Part shown: positions 49,627 to 59,109 of the stretch, in pieces
Layout: every line of letters begins with the position of its first letter
Numbering within the stretch: the first letter of the stretch is position 1
Assembly: GCA_910586065.1 (NCBI GenBank)
Contig: CAJUGI010000001.1
Coordinates: 682,001 to 746,000, forward strand
From: an uncultured Christensenella sp.
GTDB lineage: Bacteria > Bacillota > Clostridia > Christensenellales > Borkfalkiaceae
Reading direction: 5' to 3'
Length of the DNA stretch: 64,000 nucleotides
Made by a program: the position numbers and the translations under genes
Notes under the pieces: model-generated
Seen by the model: only the letters and a program-made list of their open reading frames with translations
Told to the model about the DNA's origin: nothing
Database searches by the model: none

Positions 49627-52518
49627 TTAATAGCTTATTGTTAATGTAGCATCTTCACTGAATACAACAGTGAGAGTTTCGGTACCGTACGGATAATACT
49701 CTATCATGGTATAACCAACACCGTCGTTACTGGAGTTTTCTAATGAACCAAACTTTACGTCAAGACCGTTTATATTAAAACCGTTGTTACTATTAAGGGT
49801 AACTAAATGTCCGTTAGTAACAGATATCGTCATATCCACCGCCTTGTTCACAAAGCTATATACAACGCCCGCTTTTACCTCTACGGTTGTAGTAGCACCC
49901 GTTAACGTTATAGTTACAGGTTTAGTAGTTAAAACAAGGTCATAAACATATACGCCTTCGCTAAGATAAGTTCTTGTAGCAAATTCGTAACCTTCGGGGA
50001 TATTTGAAACGCTTACAGAGTAATCCTGATAACGCGCGGGGTTGGGCATTTTTAACGTAACCGCACCGCTTTCATCGGATTGTGCAGAGTAGCCGTTATA
50101 ACTTACGGTTATTCCTGCACCGGCCGCCGCAGCGCCGAGTTTAACGTTAAACGTAAATTCACGTAACTTTTTGACTGTTAAATTTAATTCACAAGCTACA
50201 TAAGTCTTTTCCAACTTAACATTTGCAAACGCCATGTAATCCGATGCATTTTCGCCAAAATCCAACGTTACAGTATATTTATCGCCGGCAATAAGGTTGA
50301 AGGAAACTTTGCCGTCCGTATCAGTTACTGCGGTGCATTTTTCTACCTGTGCGCCGCTCTCGTTTGTTTCATAGACAGTGACTGTAATTCCATTAAGCAC
50401 ATTACCGTCGTCATCTTTGACTATAAGAACGTTTTCTACTTCTTCGCTAACGTCATACGTACCAAAAGTTATAGTATGCGTATCACCAACATACCCTGCT
50501 CTCGCCGTAAAATAAAGCACTTGCCCTTCGGTTACTTCAACATTTTTGTTAGTATCAAAATGCCCGAATAATTTTGTGCTGAAATCACTGTCAGAGTATA
50601 CGGTAAAGCTACTTACGTAGGAGTCGTCTACCTTTAACGCAGTCATTGCAAACATACCGCTCTTGGGTACGATATATTTGAAATACATGTCACTTGTGCC
50701 CGTAAGTTCAAGTGTGCCGTCTGTAATTTCCTTAGGGTACTCCTTTGAATAGCCGCCGTCAGTAGCCGCATCGTACTCTTTAAGCACGAAGGTACATTCC
50801 GTATTCATTACAAAGTAGTAAGTACCTTCCGTTAAAGTGCTAATATACATTTTCGAATTTATACCGCTTTGAACGAGCTTCGCGTCGAATGGATTATCTC
50901 CCTTGTATACGTCGAAATCATAGTAACCGCTCAACACATCTAAGGTATATGCTTTTTCAGCAGTTACGGTATATTTAAACCAAACGTTATAAATTCTTTG
51001 ACTAAAATTAACTTTCGCATATTGAACCGTACCGAGTGTAAGAGTACTAGGATTACCCTGTTCGCCTTCACGGTAAACGCGTTTCATTTTAAACGAAATA
51101 TTTCCATCGGCAGATTTTGCTTTTAAGTAATAAACATAGGTCTTGCTCTCTACGGTCAAATCTTCGGAGGTTATTAACGTGCCGTCGGAATTTTTGTTGC
51201 CGCCTAAGGCAATCAAGGTTACGCCCTCACCCAGTTCAAAGCCATATAATTTTCCGTTTTCCGTGGAAACTTTAAAATAGACTTCTTCGTTTGCCTGAGC
51301 GGTACAAGAAATTTCTTCTTCAAGTGAAACAGCTATAGGCGCATCCTTTTCACCGTCTTTAGGAGGAGTTGCGCGCTCCACCGTGAAAGCGTAGTCATAA
51401 ACTTTTTCTTGCAGTCCCATGTTAACCGTCATCTGTAAGCTAACAGTTTCGCCGGGTGCAACAACAAATTCGACTACTCCGTCATCTTCAATGTCACCAC
51501 GGAAGTTTTGCGTAGAGCCTTCCCAATATACAAAATCGCCGTATTCCTCATTAAAAGTAAGCTTAAATTTGGAATATCCGTTTGATGCACCTTCAAGATA
51601 AACGTCACATAACGTCCACCCCAACCAACCTTCTGTATATTCCGCTGACAAGTGGAACAATTTTTTATCACCTGCTTCGCTGCCGGGAGTAATATCATTA
51701 CCGAAATCGGCATTAGGATTAAGTTCCTCGGCAAGAATGACTTTATACTCATGAATACTTATGCTCGTCTTTATGCTATCGAGAAAAGTATATCCGGATT
51801 TAGTCACGCTTAAATCGTATTCGCCGAGTTTTAAATCTTTAAATTTCGCTACGCCGCTTGCATTCGTCTTCACGGTCACGCCGTTGAGCGTTACCGAAGC
51901 GTCTGCCGCGGGGGTTTTGCCGTCCGCAAGCAACACGGTTACTTCATAAGGTTTGATTACAAGAAGTTCGTTATGCCCGCAACCTTCGGTCTGGCAAGTC
52001 AAATAACCAAGTCCGTCAGTCGTTTCGGTAGGAGCAAGTACGGTTACATAATTAGAACCGTATTCGTGAACATGGACAAGCGCTTCAGGGAGGTCTACTT
52101 CTTCGGAAGAACCGTCCGTATATGTAACGACAAGCTTCGTCTGATTTGCGTTAAGTTCTATTTTTTCAACGCCCTTACCGTTTTTGCCCGTAAGCGAAGC
52201 AATCCAAGCGGATTCGGACATAGGCGTACCGTTGGGATTATTTTTTAGAAAATTCTCACGGTACAACTCATACGCAGATTTACCTGCCTCTCCGGGAGCG
52301 CCCTGGTCGCCTTTTTGCCCTTTGATTGAATTCAGCCATACTTCGTACGTCATCGGCGTTTCGCCGTTTGATTCGGCATAAGCAACATATTGGTTATATA
52401 CGTTTACTATGCTTGCATCACGGTCGTCACCGCCTCCGCATGCCGCAAGTCCGAATGCGCCCGCCGCTACACAAGATAGCGACAGCAATGCCAAAACCAC
52501 TTTCTTTTTGGTTTTCAT
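49627..52518 (-). CDS. Large lipoprotein with collagen-like and carboxypeptidase-regulatory-like modules
   Basis: A 963-aa surface lipoprotein with lipobox LAACGGG (Cys27). Residues 45-111 hold two copies of a NGxPM...xWLxSxxG repeat around a Gly-X-Y stretch, GQKGDQGAPGEAGK (67-80). Next comes an HVHEYGSNYVTV...CQTEGCG segment of the Cys-pair type common in Firmicute surface proteins. Further beta domains resemble carboxypeptidase-regulatory repeats (VTVLLADGKTPAADASVTLN, VLIVKDDDGNVLNGITVTVY). No enzyme motif is visible, so binding or structural roles are likely. It is separated from the next gene by 256 bp with its own promoter and palindromes. Confidence 0.85.
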   Translation of the reverse strand: MKTKKKVVLALLSLSCVAAGAFGLAACGGGDDRDASIVNVYNQYVAYAESNGETPMTYEVWLNSIKGQKGDQGAPGEAGKSAYELYRENFLKNNPNGTPMSESAWIASLTGKNGKGVEKIELNANQTKLVVTYTDGSSEEVDLPEALVHVHEYGSNYVTVLAPTETTDGLGYLTCQTEGCGHNELLVIKPYEVTVLLADGKTPAADASVTLNGVTVKTNASGVAKFKDLKLGEYDLSVTKSGYTFLDSIKTSISIHEYKVILAEELNPNADFGNDITPGSEAGDKKLFHLSAEYTEGWLGWTLCDVYLEGASNGYSKFKLTFNEEYGDFVYWEGSTQNFRGDIEDDGVVEFVVAPGETVSLQMTVNMGLQEKVYDYAFTVERATPPKDGEKDAPIAVSLEEEISCTAQANEEVYFKVSTENGKLYGFELGEGVTLIALGGNKNSDGTLITSEDLTVESKTYVYYLKAKSADGNISFKMKRVYREGEQGNPSTLTLGTVQYAKVNFSQRIYNVWFKYTVTAEKAYTLDVLSGYYDFDVYKGDNPFDAKLVQSGINSKMYISTLTEGTYYFVMNTECTFVLKEYDAATDGGYSKEYPKEITDGTLELTGTSDMYFKYIVPKSGMFAMTALKVDDSYVSSFTVYSDSDFSTKLFGHFDTNKNVEVTEGQVLYFTARAGYVGDTHTITFGTYDVSEEVENVLIVKDDDGNVLNGITVTVYETNESGAQVEKCTAVTDTDGKVSFNLIAGDKYTVTLDFGENASDYMAFANVKLEKTYVACELNLTVKKLREFTFNVKLGAAAAGAGITVSYNGYSAQSDESGAVTLKMPNPARYQDYSVSVSNIPEGYEFATRTYLSEGVYVYDLVLTTKPVTITLTGATTTVEVKAGVVYSFVNKAVDMTISVTNGHLVTLNSNNGFNINGLDVKFGSLENSSNDGVGYTMIEYYPYGTETLTVVFSEDATLTISY

Positions 52519-52600
52519 AAAAAACTCCTAAAATTTAATACTTACAAATTTTACCGACATGCGACACTAAGAACTTTTTATCAAAATTAAAATTAATATT

Positions 52601-52660
52601 GATAAGGGGTACCCCTTATCCTGCCGGATACCATATATTTTATGCAAAAACTGCATAAAA
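52601..52660. promoter_or_regulatory. Two palindromes in the leader of the 963-aa lipoprotein gene
   Basis: A perfect 20-bp palindrome (52601-52620; half GATAAGGGGT) and a second inverted repeat TTTTATGCA (52638-52646)/TGCATAAAA (52652-52660). Both lie downstream of the predicted promoter, so they may be operators or leader RNA hairpins. Confidence 0.5.
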
Positions 52661-52677
52661 CTTTAATAATTATTAAT

Positions 52678-52706
52678 ATGATATCACACAATTTTCAAAA
52701 AATCAA
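52678..52706 (-). promoter_or_regulatory. Promoter of the 963-aa lipoprotein gene
   Basis: Minus strand: -35 TTGATT (52701-52706), 17-bp spacer, -10 TATCAT (52678-52683); leader of about 150 nt. Confidence 0.5.
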
Positions 52707-52774
52707 TACCGATAATAAATTTTTTTTAAATAATGTATAAATATTTATTATAACTGCTATATGCTTAAATTATG

Positions 52775-55003
52775 TTATTTTTTAATTAATATAATTTCTT
52801 CCTGATTGGCGCCAAAACCCGTAGGATGCGAAAGCACCAAATCGTACGCTTCATTTACAATAACTTTAAAGCCTAATTCGGCGCCCGCATAATGAGAAGT
52901 AACCAGTTCTCCCGTTGAAGGATTGTAACTGTCTATATGCAATATTTCGGTCTCACCGCCAAGTGCAACGCCGCCGTTACGCTCTATAGTTATAGTTTCC
53001 GCAACAGCATTGCAGGTAACCGTAACGGGACCGCGGCTGGGATATCTTAAATTGCCTGTATATGTTGTGTTGCCGAATAATGAGCCCATCGGCGGCGGAG
53101 CAACAACTTTAACTGTAATCGTACAGGTTCTTGCCCTGTTTAAAGACGACATAAGTCTGATAGTATAAGAGCCGACAGCCGACGCTCTGAATTCCATTAC
53201 GTCGTGAGCTTCAGAGGCCCATGTAAGCTTCGCGTTTGCACTGTTGGAAGAAGTTATCTGGGCTTCGAATCCCGTACTCACGTAACTTAACTCGTCATTA
53301 GATACGTCCGCTTTAAACGGTACAGGCTGATTAACGTAAACTGTTGCCGTGATACTGTCTGAGGATGTCTGTTGCCAGGTGTAACCCGTGTTGCCGTATT
53401 TGTGATAAGAAGGCGTTATTTTTGAAGGAGCTATCGGGTTGACGTGCAATTTGAATTCTTTTTCGAAAGAACCGCTTTTACTCTTTAAAACGAACGTCAA
53501 ATCACCTGCAAGTCTGCTTCTTATCTGCATAGTAGTCGATGTGTTGCAATACCCCAGAACTTTATTTGCTCCGATATAATAATCAAGCTCGATATCGCGC
53601 GTTTCGGTACGAAGATAAACGGTTATGGGGTCATATTCGATGTCGTTTATATCAGGACCGATATTTTCGATATTGGCAAAACGGAAGTCCTTCATTACAT
53701 CCGCGTTTACAGTAATTACGCTATTATCATCCACTACATTGCCGGTTGAACTTTCGATTACATCCAATGACTTTAACTGTAATGCGGTTGCAGGGTAAGG
53801 ATTAACGGGTTTTTCAGCCGCTTCTTCGGGAGAAAGTTCCGCTTCCGTTGTGTTTGTAAACTCTATAAGTTCTATGCCGCTCACCTCGGCGCCGTCGATT
53901 ACATGATAATATTTTGTTTCGGGGTCTTGTTCAAACTTTTTAGACCAAGTATTGTCATAGTCATAAGATTCTACAAGCAAATGTTTTAAAGCATTAGTTT
54001 CGGTAAGAGTAAATTCCACTTTCAACTCACAGAAATAAGGAGAATTGTAACTGCCGAAACCGAATTTATATACGGTTTCATTTCCGTCTTTTACTATTTC
54101 TTCATATGCGTCGCCGTTAGTACTTGCAAGCATCCACTTGTAAAGTTCGTCAAGGCATTCTTCGGCACCGTAATAAGACAATGATACACTGCTTGAATAA
54201 TACAGCACCACTCTTTCGCCTTTCATATATCCGGCGTTCGGAAGGGGGTCTTGTTTCGGTTTTCCGCCGGTAGTAACTACCTGACCGGGCTTGCCATTTT
54301 CAAAATTATAAGATATCCCTTCTCTTCTTATACCGAAAAGCTGACCTTTCTCATCATAGCTGTACCAGCTTTCATATTTGTCGGCGCTGTCGATTAAGTG
54401 TGTATAATTTTCACCGAATTCATAATAAAATTCGCTTATTGCACTGTTGAGTCTGTTACTGGAAGATTTGCCGTAAGAATATCTTACCTGTTCGGCTCCG
54501 GCAACTCCAACTTCAACCGCATCGGCAACAGTTTGCACGCCGTGCGCCGGAACAGGAATTTTAAACATTATGTCGCCAATCGCGTCTTCCAGAACAAATG
54601 TACGCTCACCGGCTTTCAACGCAGTTGGACTTAACGTAATTTCAGACGAAGTATAACCCGTTCCTTCTTCGGTTAATTTGGGTAAAGACACCGTGTGAAT
54701 ATGAGTCTGGTTATATTTGCAGACTGCAGTCGCCGTTCCCTCAGCACTTTCGGTCGGTTTAACAATATTCCATTCGCCGTAGCCGTGAGCGTTTTCATCA
54801 ACGGGAATTTCACGATTGTAAGATTCGTTGCAAATGCCGCAAACGCCCTCTTCCACCCCGGCAGACATACACGTTGCGGGTACCTTTGTTTTGTAGGTAT
54901 AAACACATTCGTGGTCCGGACCGCAAGCAGTGAACCCAGCCAAACCTATTGAAACCGTCATTAACGCGGCTGTAAACGCCGCATATATTTTTTTGTTATT
55001 CAT
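52775..55003 (-). CDS. Large lipoprotein with an N-terminal Cys-rich repeat
   Basis: A 742-aa lipoprotein starting at the ATG at 55003 (AGGT box); a longer frame overlapping the upstream gene is unlikely. Signal peptide and lipobox GFTACG are followed by a Cys-rich repeat (HECVYTYKTKVPATC...GVCGICNESY) of the HxY...ATC...G...CxxC type seen in Firmicute surface proteins. The rest is beta-rich, with an Ig-like KFTVK-type C-terminal region (ITSSNSANAKLTWAS, AVGSYTIRLMSS). No catalytic motif. It follows the 455-aa lipoprotein by 13 bp. Confidence 0.8.
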   Translation of the reverse strand: MNNKKIYAAFTAALMTVSIGLAGFTACGPDHECVYTYKTKVPATCMSAGVEEGVCGICNESYNREIPVDENAHGYGEWNIVKPTESAEGTATAVCKYNQTHIHTVSLPKLTEEGTGYTSSEITLSPTALKAGERTFVLEDAIGDIMFKIPVPAHGVQTVADAVEVGVAGAEQVRYSYGKSSSNRLNSAISEFYYEFGENYTHLIDSADKYESWYSYDEKGQLFGIRREGISYNFENGKPGQVVTTGGKPKQDPLPNAGYMKGERVVLYYSSSVSLSYYGAEECLDELYKWMLASTNGDAYEEIVKDGNETVYKFGFGSYNSPYFCELKVEFTLTETNALKHLLVESYDYDNTWSKKFEQDPETKYYHVIDGAEVSGIELIEFTNTTEAELSPEEAAEKPVNPYPATALQLKSLDVIESSTGNVVDDNSVITVNADVMKDFRFANIENIGPDINDIEYDPITVYLRTETRDIELDYYIGANKVLGYCNTSTTMQIRSRLAGDLTFVLKSKSGSFEKEFKLHVNPIAPSKITPSYHKYGNTGYTWQQTSSDSITATVYVNQPVPFKADVSNDELSYVSTGFEAQITSSNSANAKLTWASEAHDVMEFRASAVGSYTIRLMSSLNRARTCTITVKVVAPPPMGSLFGNTTYTGNLRYPSRGPVTVTCNAVAETITIERNGGVALGGETEILHIDSYNPSTGELVTSHYAGAELGFKVIVNEAYDLVLSHPTGFGANQEEIILIKK

Positions 55004-55016
55004 AAATCTACCTGTT

Positions 55017-56384
55017 TTAAGAGTAATAACCGCAAGCAAACAGCCACATATCGTGTTCGCCTGAATTGTAACCGGGGAAAAACGTTCCGTCGTCATTTTT
55101 TCCCGGTTTTTCAGCCATACCGTTGCCGTCGTCAAAAATCGCTTGCGAAGTTGCGTATTCCTGCAAGAAAATCTGTAATTCTTCCGTCACAGGATACACA
55201 CCGTCAGCATTGCAATAGCTTCCGTATTTGTTTTTGATAAAGTCGTTATAATCCTTATTGCCGACTTCACACCGCACGAATCCGTCAAGGAATCCGCTTT
55301 TGCTGTTAGTTATAATAACTTCATTGTCTTTACTGATTTTAGCGTATAAAAGCTCGCCGTAACCGGTTATTTCATCATAGAAGTGGTAATAACCGTCGCC
55401 ACCGTCCTCTTTTTTCCAGAGTTTGAACATATCGGTATCAAGCAAGCGGTTCTCTGAATCGAGATACGCCACGTACTTAAACGTTTTACCTTCAGGTACT
55501 GTCTGCTGTACAAATTCTTCTTTGGGAACCTGTACATCCTTTTTGATTTCCTCGCCTCCGGTAAATTCCCCTTCCCATTGAAGAATAAAATCAATATTTA
55601 CGGGAAAAGGATTATTATTCATACCGACGGCGCGTATTCCGAAAGTCAAAATATAATTAGTATTCCCCAGTTCTTTTATCCAGACAAGATTTTTTGTGTA
55701 AGTGTTTTCAGGTCCGCCAGTATCTACTACGGCTTCAGGCGTCGGGTTAATATATCCTCCGGTACCAAGATGCACGTCCAATAACGGATTTATTACATTA
55801 TCCGTAACATCCACCAGCGTGGAAACTGAATACTCGCCGGTGTATGTGGGTTTATATCTGAAATAAACCGTCTGACCCGAATAATTTATCGTCGCGCGGT
55901 ATACACCTCTGTCGGTAAGCATAATAGGGTCGTACAAATCGTTGCCGCTACCCGTTGTAGGGGTTATCCTGAACAACGTAATTACCGTTTCCCTTTCATC
56001 ATTGTTTGCCGAATAAACGTTTGCGTCGTAAGTGTAACCTGCCGGCAACGCAGAAAGAGTGACTTTATAATCACCGTCAAGTCCGCTTATTTTTGCAACG
56101 CCTTTGCTGTCAACGGGCGCCCTATGAATGCTGTAACCGTCTTCCTCCGTCCATTGTGCAAAAATCTGCGCGGAAGGTGAAAATGCAACACCGCCGCAAA
56201 CAAGCTTAACGGTGAACGCGTCTTCATCGTCGGAAGGTTGAACGACAGGCGGTTTTTCTTCCTGTCCCGGCCCGGAAGGTTCTCCGGTCTGGTTACCGGG
56301 TCCCCTGTGCTCAACGCCGCACCCCGCAAGCCCCAGTGCAAGCGCAACAAACAAGGCTACGAGTATTACTGAAAATTTTTTCAT
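55017..56384 (-). CDS. Lipoprotein of the MoxR/Bat locus
   Basis: A 455-aa lipoprotein with lipobox LAGC (Cys22), a Pro/Gly/Glu-rich linker (about 28-55) and beta-domains. SKGVAKISGLDGDYKVTLSA resembles a carboxypeptidase-regulatory module, and YSGQTVYFRYKPTYTGEYSV a PPC-like jelly roll. Function unknown. It begins 13 bp after the double-vWA gene and is the first of two or three lipoproteins read with it. Confidence 0.8.
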   Translation of the reverse strand: MKKFSVILVALFVALALGLAGCGVEHRGPGNQTGEPSGPGQEEKPPVVQPSDDEDAFTVKLVCGGVAFSPSAQIFAQWTEEDGYSIHRAPVDSKGVAKISGLDGDYKVTLSALPAGYTYDANVYSANNDERETVITLFRITPTTGSGNDLYDPIMLTDRGVYRATINYSGQTVYFRYKPTYTGEYSVSTLVDVTDNVINPLLDVHLGTGGYINPTPEAVVDTGGPENTYTKNLVWIKELGNTNYILTFGIRAVGMNNNPFPVNIDFILQWEGEFTGGEEIKKDVQVPKEEFVQQTVPEGKTFKYVAYLDSENRLLDTDMFKLWKKEDGGDGYYHFYDEITGYGELLYAKISKDNEVIITNSKSGFLDGFVRCEVGNKDYNDFIKNKYGSYCNADGVYPVTEELQIFLQEYATSQAIFDDGNGMAEKPGKNDDGTFFPGYNSGEHDMWLFACGYYS

Positions 56385-56397
56385 AATTTTTTACTCT

Positions 56398-59109
56398 TTA
56401 TTTTTTTCCTTTTCCGAAAAGGCTCTTTATGTCTTCCCATTTCAGTTTACGCACGACTATGTCAATCGCAAACAGCACGACGCACGCAATCAAAAGTGCT
56501 GCGGTACAGTCTATAACGTACTCATCCATAATTGCCGCATCGTTTTCTATTGTTAAATCGCCCGTTATGCTGAATTTGCCGTCCGTTCCCACCATTCTTC
56601 TGAGTCCGGAAGCTTCGAACACCGTAAAACAATCATATTCCGGAAGATACGGAACAAAGAATGCAAGTTTGCTTACATAATCCGTATCAGCGTAAGAATA
56701 ATTTACAGTCACTTCATACTTACCGACTGCGGACGATTCGAATGCATAACTGAAAGTAGCCGCATCACCGGACATATTTCCGCTTACAACACTTCCGTCA
56801 GGCAAAACAACCGATATCGAAGCATTTGCGCCGCCGCGCGGTTGTCCCACGGTTATCTGTGCAGTTGTTCTGCCGTTTTCGGTAGTTAAACCGAGCTTAT
56901 AAGGGCAATCGATTTTTTCGGCGGGCAGACAATGTTCAAACATACTTTCAAAAAACATATCGTAAATGCCGTCGGGTTCCTGCCACTGAGCTATCCAGTC
57001 GCCTGCAATATCGCTTGTAAACGACGCAACTCTTCCGTTACCCCGCGCCCAATAAGAAAATAGCGGAACTTCAACACTGCCGCCGTTAGGCTTTTGATAG
57101 GTAACCGAGAGCACGTTGTTGGCGCTATCCCTCTTTTTACCGTTTATAAATCCCTGTACGTAGGGTTTTTCATTTGTTATCTTCTCCGCAAACTGCGAAA
57201 TATATTCGTCGCGCGGTCTTGTAACGTTCACGGTGGAAAAATCGTTTATTATTTTTTCATTGACTTGCATATCAAGTTCTTTAAACACTGCGTTTTCAAG
57301 CAAATCTTCGGTATCGGCAAAGAAGTATTCACCGTTGCCGATAACAGCGAGATTTTTCAACAAAGTTATAGCATCGCTGTCTACTTTTGCTGAAACGTTA
57401 CTTCTGCCCACATCGATAACCGAAGTATATATGTTATTCGCATACATATTTCTTACTACCGCTTCGGGGTCGTCTGCTTCAAGCGTGCTTGACATTCCGT
57501 CCGAGATGAGCATAACCTGCTTTTCGCCGTAATTGAAGTCTTTTATGGCATTAAACGCCTGAATAAGCCCGTTGCCCAGATATGTGCCCTGCATAGGCTG
57601 AATGCTGTTTATCTGTTGTTTGATATATTCTTTATTTGCGACGGACGTAGGCGGAATCTGTACAGGGTCGTAATCACCGTAAAAAGATACTACGCAAACT
57701 TCGTCGTCCTCGTTAAGCATATCTATAAGTTTTATGGCCGCCTTTTTAGCAATTGAAAGCTTGCCGAGTTTAGACATACTTCTCGAAGCATCGATAACTA
57801 TCGTATATAGTTTCGACTCCTGATTGTTGTTGCCGAAATTTACCGGTAACATATCCTCGAAATCGGTTATATCAATTCGGTTTTCCGAAGAAATGCCCGT
57901 ATCTCCTATAGTTATCAAACTCTTTCCGAAAAGCGACACGACGGTTTCGATATTCTTTATAAAAGTCGTGCAATAACTGTCGCTAAGTTTTGTAATATCG
58001 TAATTTGAAATTATAATTTCATCGTATGCGCAAAGCGCTTCAACGCTTACAGGTATATCGTAATCGTTGATATAAGCGTCAATCACCGCATTTTCGCCGC
58101 AGAAACTGCGTATTGCAGAATAATCATCCCGTCTTTCAGTGAGAAGCAGTACGTTTAAACTGTCGGAAACGGTTTGAGTAAACGAATAACTATTGTTAAA
58201 TTTATTGTCGTCACCGTCCGCTTCAATAGTGACGTCGTATTCGTATTCGCCTGCCGCTCCTGTATATAGTTCGTTAAAACTTACGCTGTTTGAACCTCTT
58301 GTAATCTGCGCCGCCCTTTCCGCTACAAGCTCGTTTTCACGGAAAAGAGACAGCGTTGCCTGAGTCTCGCAGTTGCTTTGAACCTGAACTTCAAGCGTTT
58401 CCATGCGTCCCGCGTATACACGCGGGCTGTATTCCACACCCGAAATCTGCACCTCTTTTGAAACCGTAGCGCGTTGCATTGCAAGCGGCGCAGTACCTTC
58501 GTCTTCTACCATTTTTATATTGTCGTCAAGATAAATTGCGTGAACTTTTATATTTTTTGCAACAAGCGCGTCGGCTGCGCGCTTTAAGCTGTTGCTGTCG
58601 CCTTCGTAAGTCTGCTTGCCGTCGGTTATTACGACAACGTGCTTTACAACGTCGGCGCGAAAAAGAGTTCCCGCATATCCAAGCGCGTTAACTATATCCG
58701 TTTGGCTGTCGTCAACGCCGGAATTTTTAACTGTGGAAAAACGGTGCCCCAGCCTGGTAATGAGTTTGTAGTCTTTGCCGAAACAAATGACCCCCATTTT
58801 TGAATTGCCGGGAAGCGAGCCGCCAAGCCTGTTTATATATTCGTCCACCGTATCAAGATTTTTATTAGCCGAATAAGAAACGTCCGCAAGTACGTATACG
58901 TTTGTTTCGGTAACGGTTGTAATAATCGTTGTACCCGCGGCAGTAAACGCAATAAGCACGGCGATAATTATATGCAGCGCTAATGATGCGATATTATGAC
59001 CGTTCGCATTTTGCTTTTTTACCGCCACCGCGAACGGTACGGCAAACAATAACACGAGCGGTATTATAAGAAATAACAGATATGCATTATCTAAGTTGAT
59101 ACTGCTCAT
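56398..59109 (-). CDS. Membrane protein with two vWA domains (BatB-like)
   Basis: About 903 aa from the ATG at 59109. Two N-terminal membrane helices (LLFLIIPLVLLFAVPFAVAV, LHIIIAVLIAFTAA) are followed by a first vWA domain with MIDAS YVLADVSYSAN and a second with TIVIDASRSMSK. A glutamine-amidotransferase-like or CARDB-like region lies between and after (SLNVLLLTERRDDYSAIRSF, FVPYLPEYDCFTVFEASGLR), then a C-terminal helix (IDCTAALLIACVVLFAIDIV). vWA domains bind protein partners through a divalent metal. It overlaps the upstream gene by 23 bp. Confidence 0.88.
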   Translation of the reverse strand: MSSINLDNAYLLFLIIPLVLLFAVPFAVAVKKQNANGHNIASLALHIIIAVLIAFTAAGTTIITTVTETNVYVLADVSYSANKNLDTVDEYINRLGGSLPGNSKMGVICFGKDYKLITRLGHRFSTVKNSGVDDSQTDIVNALGYAGTLFRADVVKHVVVITDGKQTYEGDSNSLKRAADALVAKNIKVHAIYLDDNIKMVEDEGTAPLAMQRATVSKEVQISGVEYSPRVYAGRMETLEVQVQSNCETQATLSLFRENELVAERAAQITRGSNSVSFNELYTGAAGEYEYDVTIEADGDDNKFNNSYSFTQTVSDSLNVLLLTERRDDYSAIRSFCGENAVIDAYINDYDIPVSVEALCAYDEIIISNYDITKLSDSYCTTFIKNIETVVSLFGKSLITIGDTGISSENRIDITDFEDMLPVNFGNNNQESKLYTIVIDASRSMSKLGKLSIAKKAAIKLIDMLNEDDEVCVVSFYGDYDPVQIPPTSVANKEYIKQQINSIQPMQGTYLGNGLIQAFNAIKDFNYGEKQVMLISDGMSSTLEADDPEAVVRNMYANNIYTSVIDVGRSNVSAKVDSDAITLLKNLAVIGNGEYFFADTEDLLENAVFKELDMQVNEKIINDFSTVNVTRPRDEYISQFAEKITNEKPYVQGFINGKKRDSANNVLSVTYQKPNGGSVEVPLFSYWARGNGRVASFTSDIAGDWIAQWQEPDGIYDMFFESMFEHCLPAEKIDCPYKLGLTTENGRTTAQITVGQPRGGANASISVVLPDGSVVSGNMSGDAATFSYAFESSAVGKYEVTVNYSYADTDYVSKLAFFVPYLPEYDCFTVFEASGLRRMVGTDGKFSITGDLTIENDAAIMDEYVIDCTAALLIACVVLFAIDIVVRKLKWEDIKSLFGKGKK

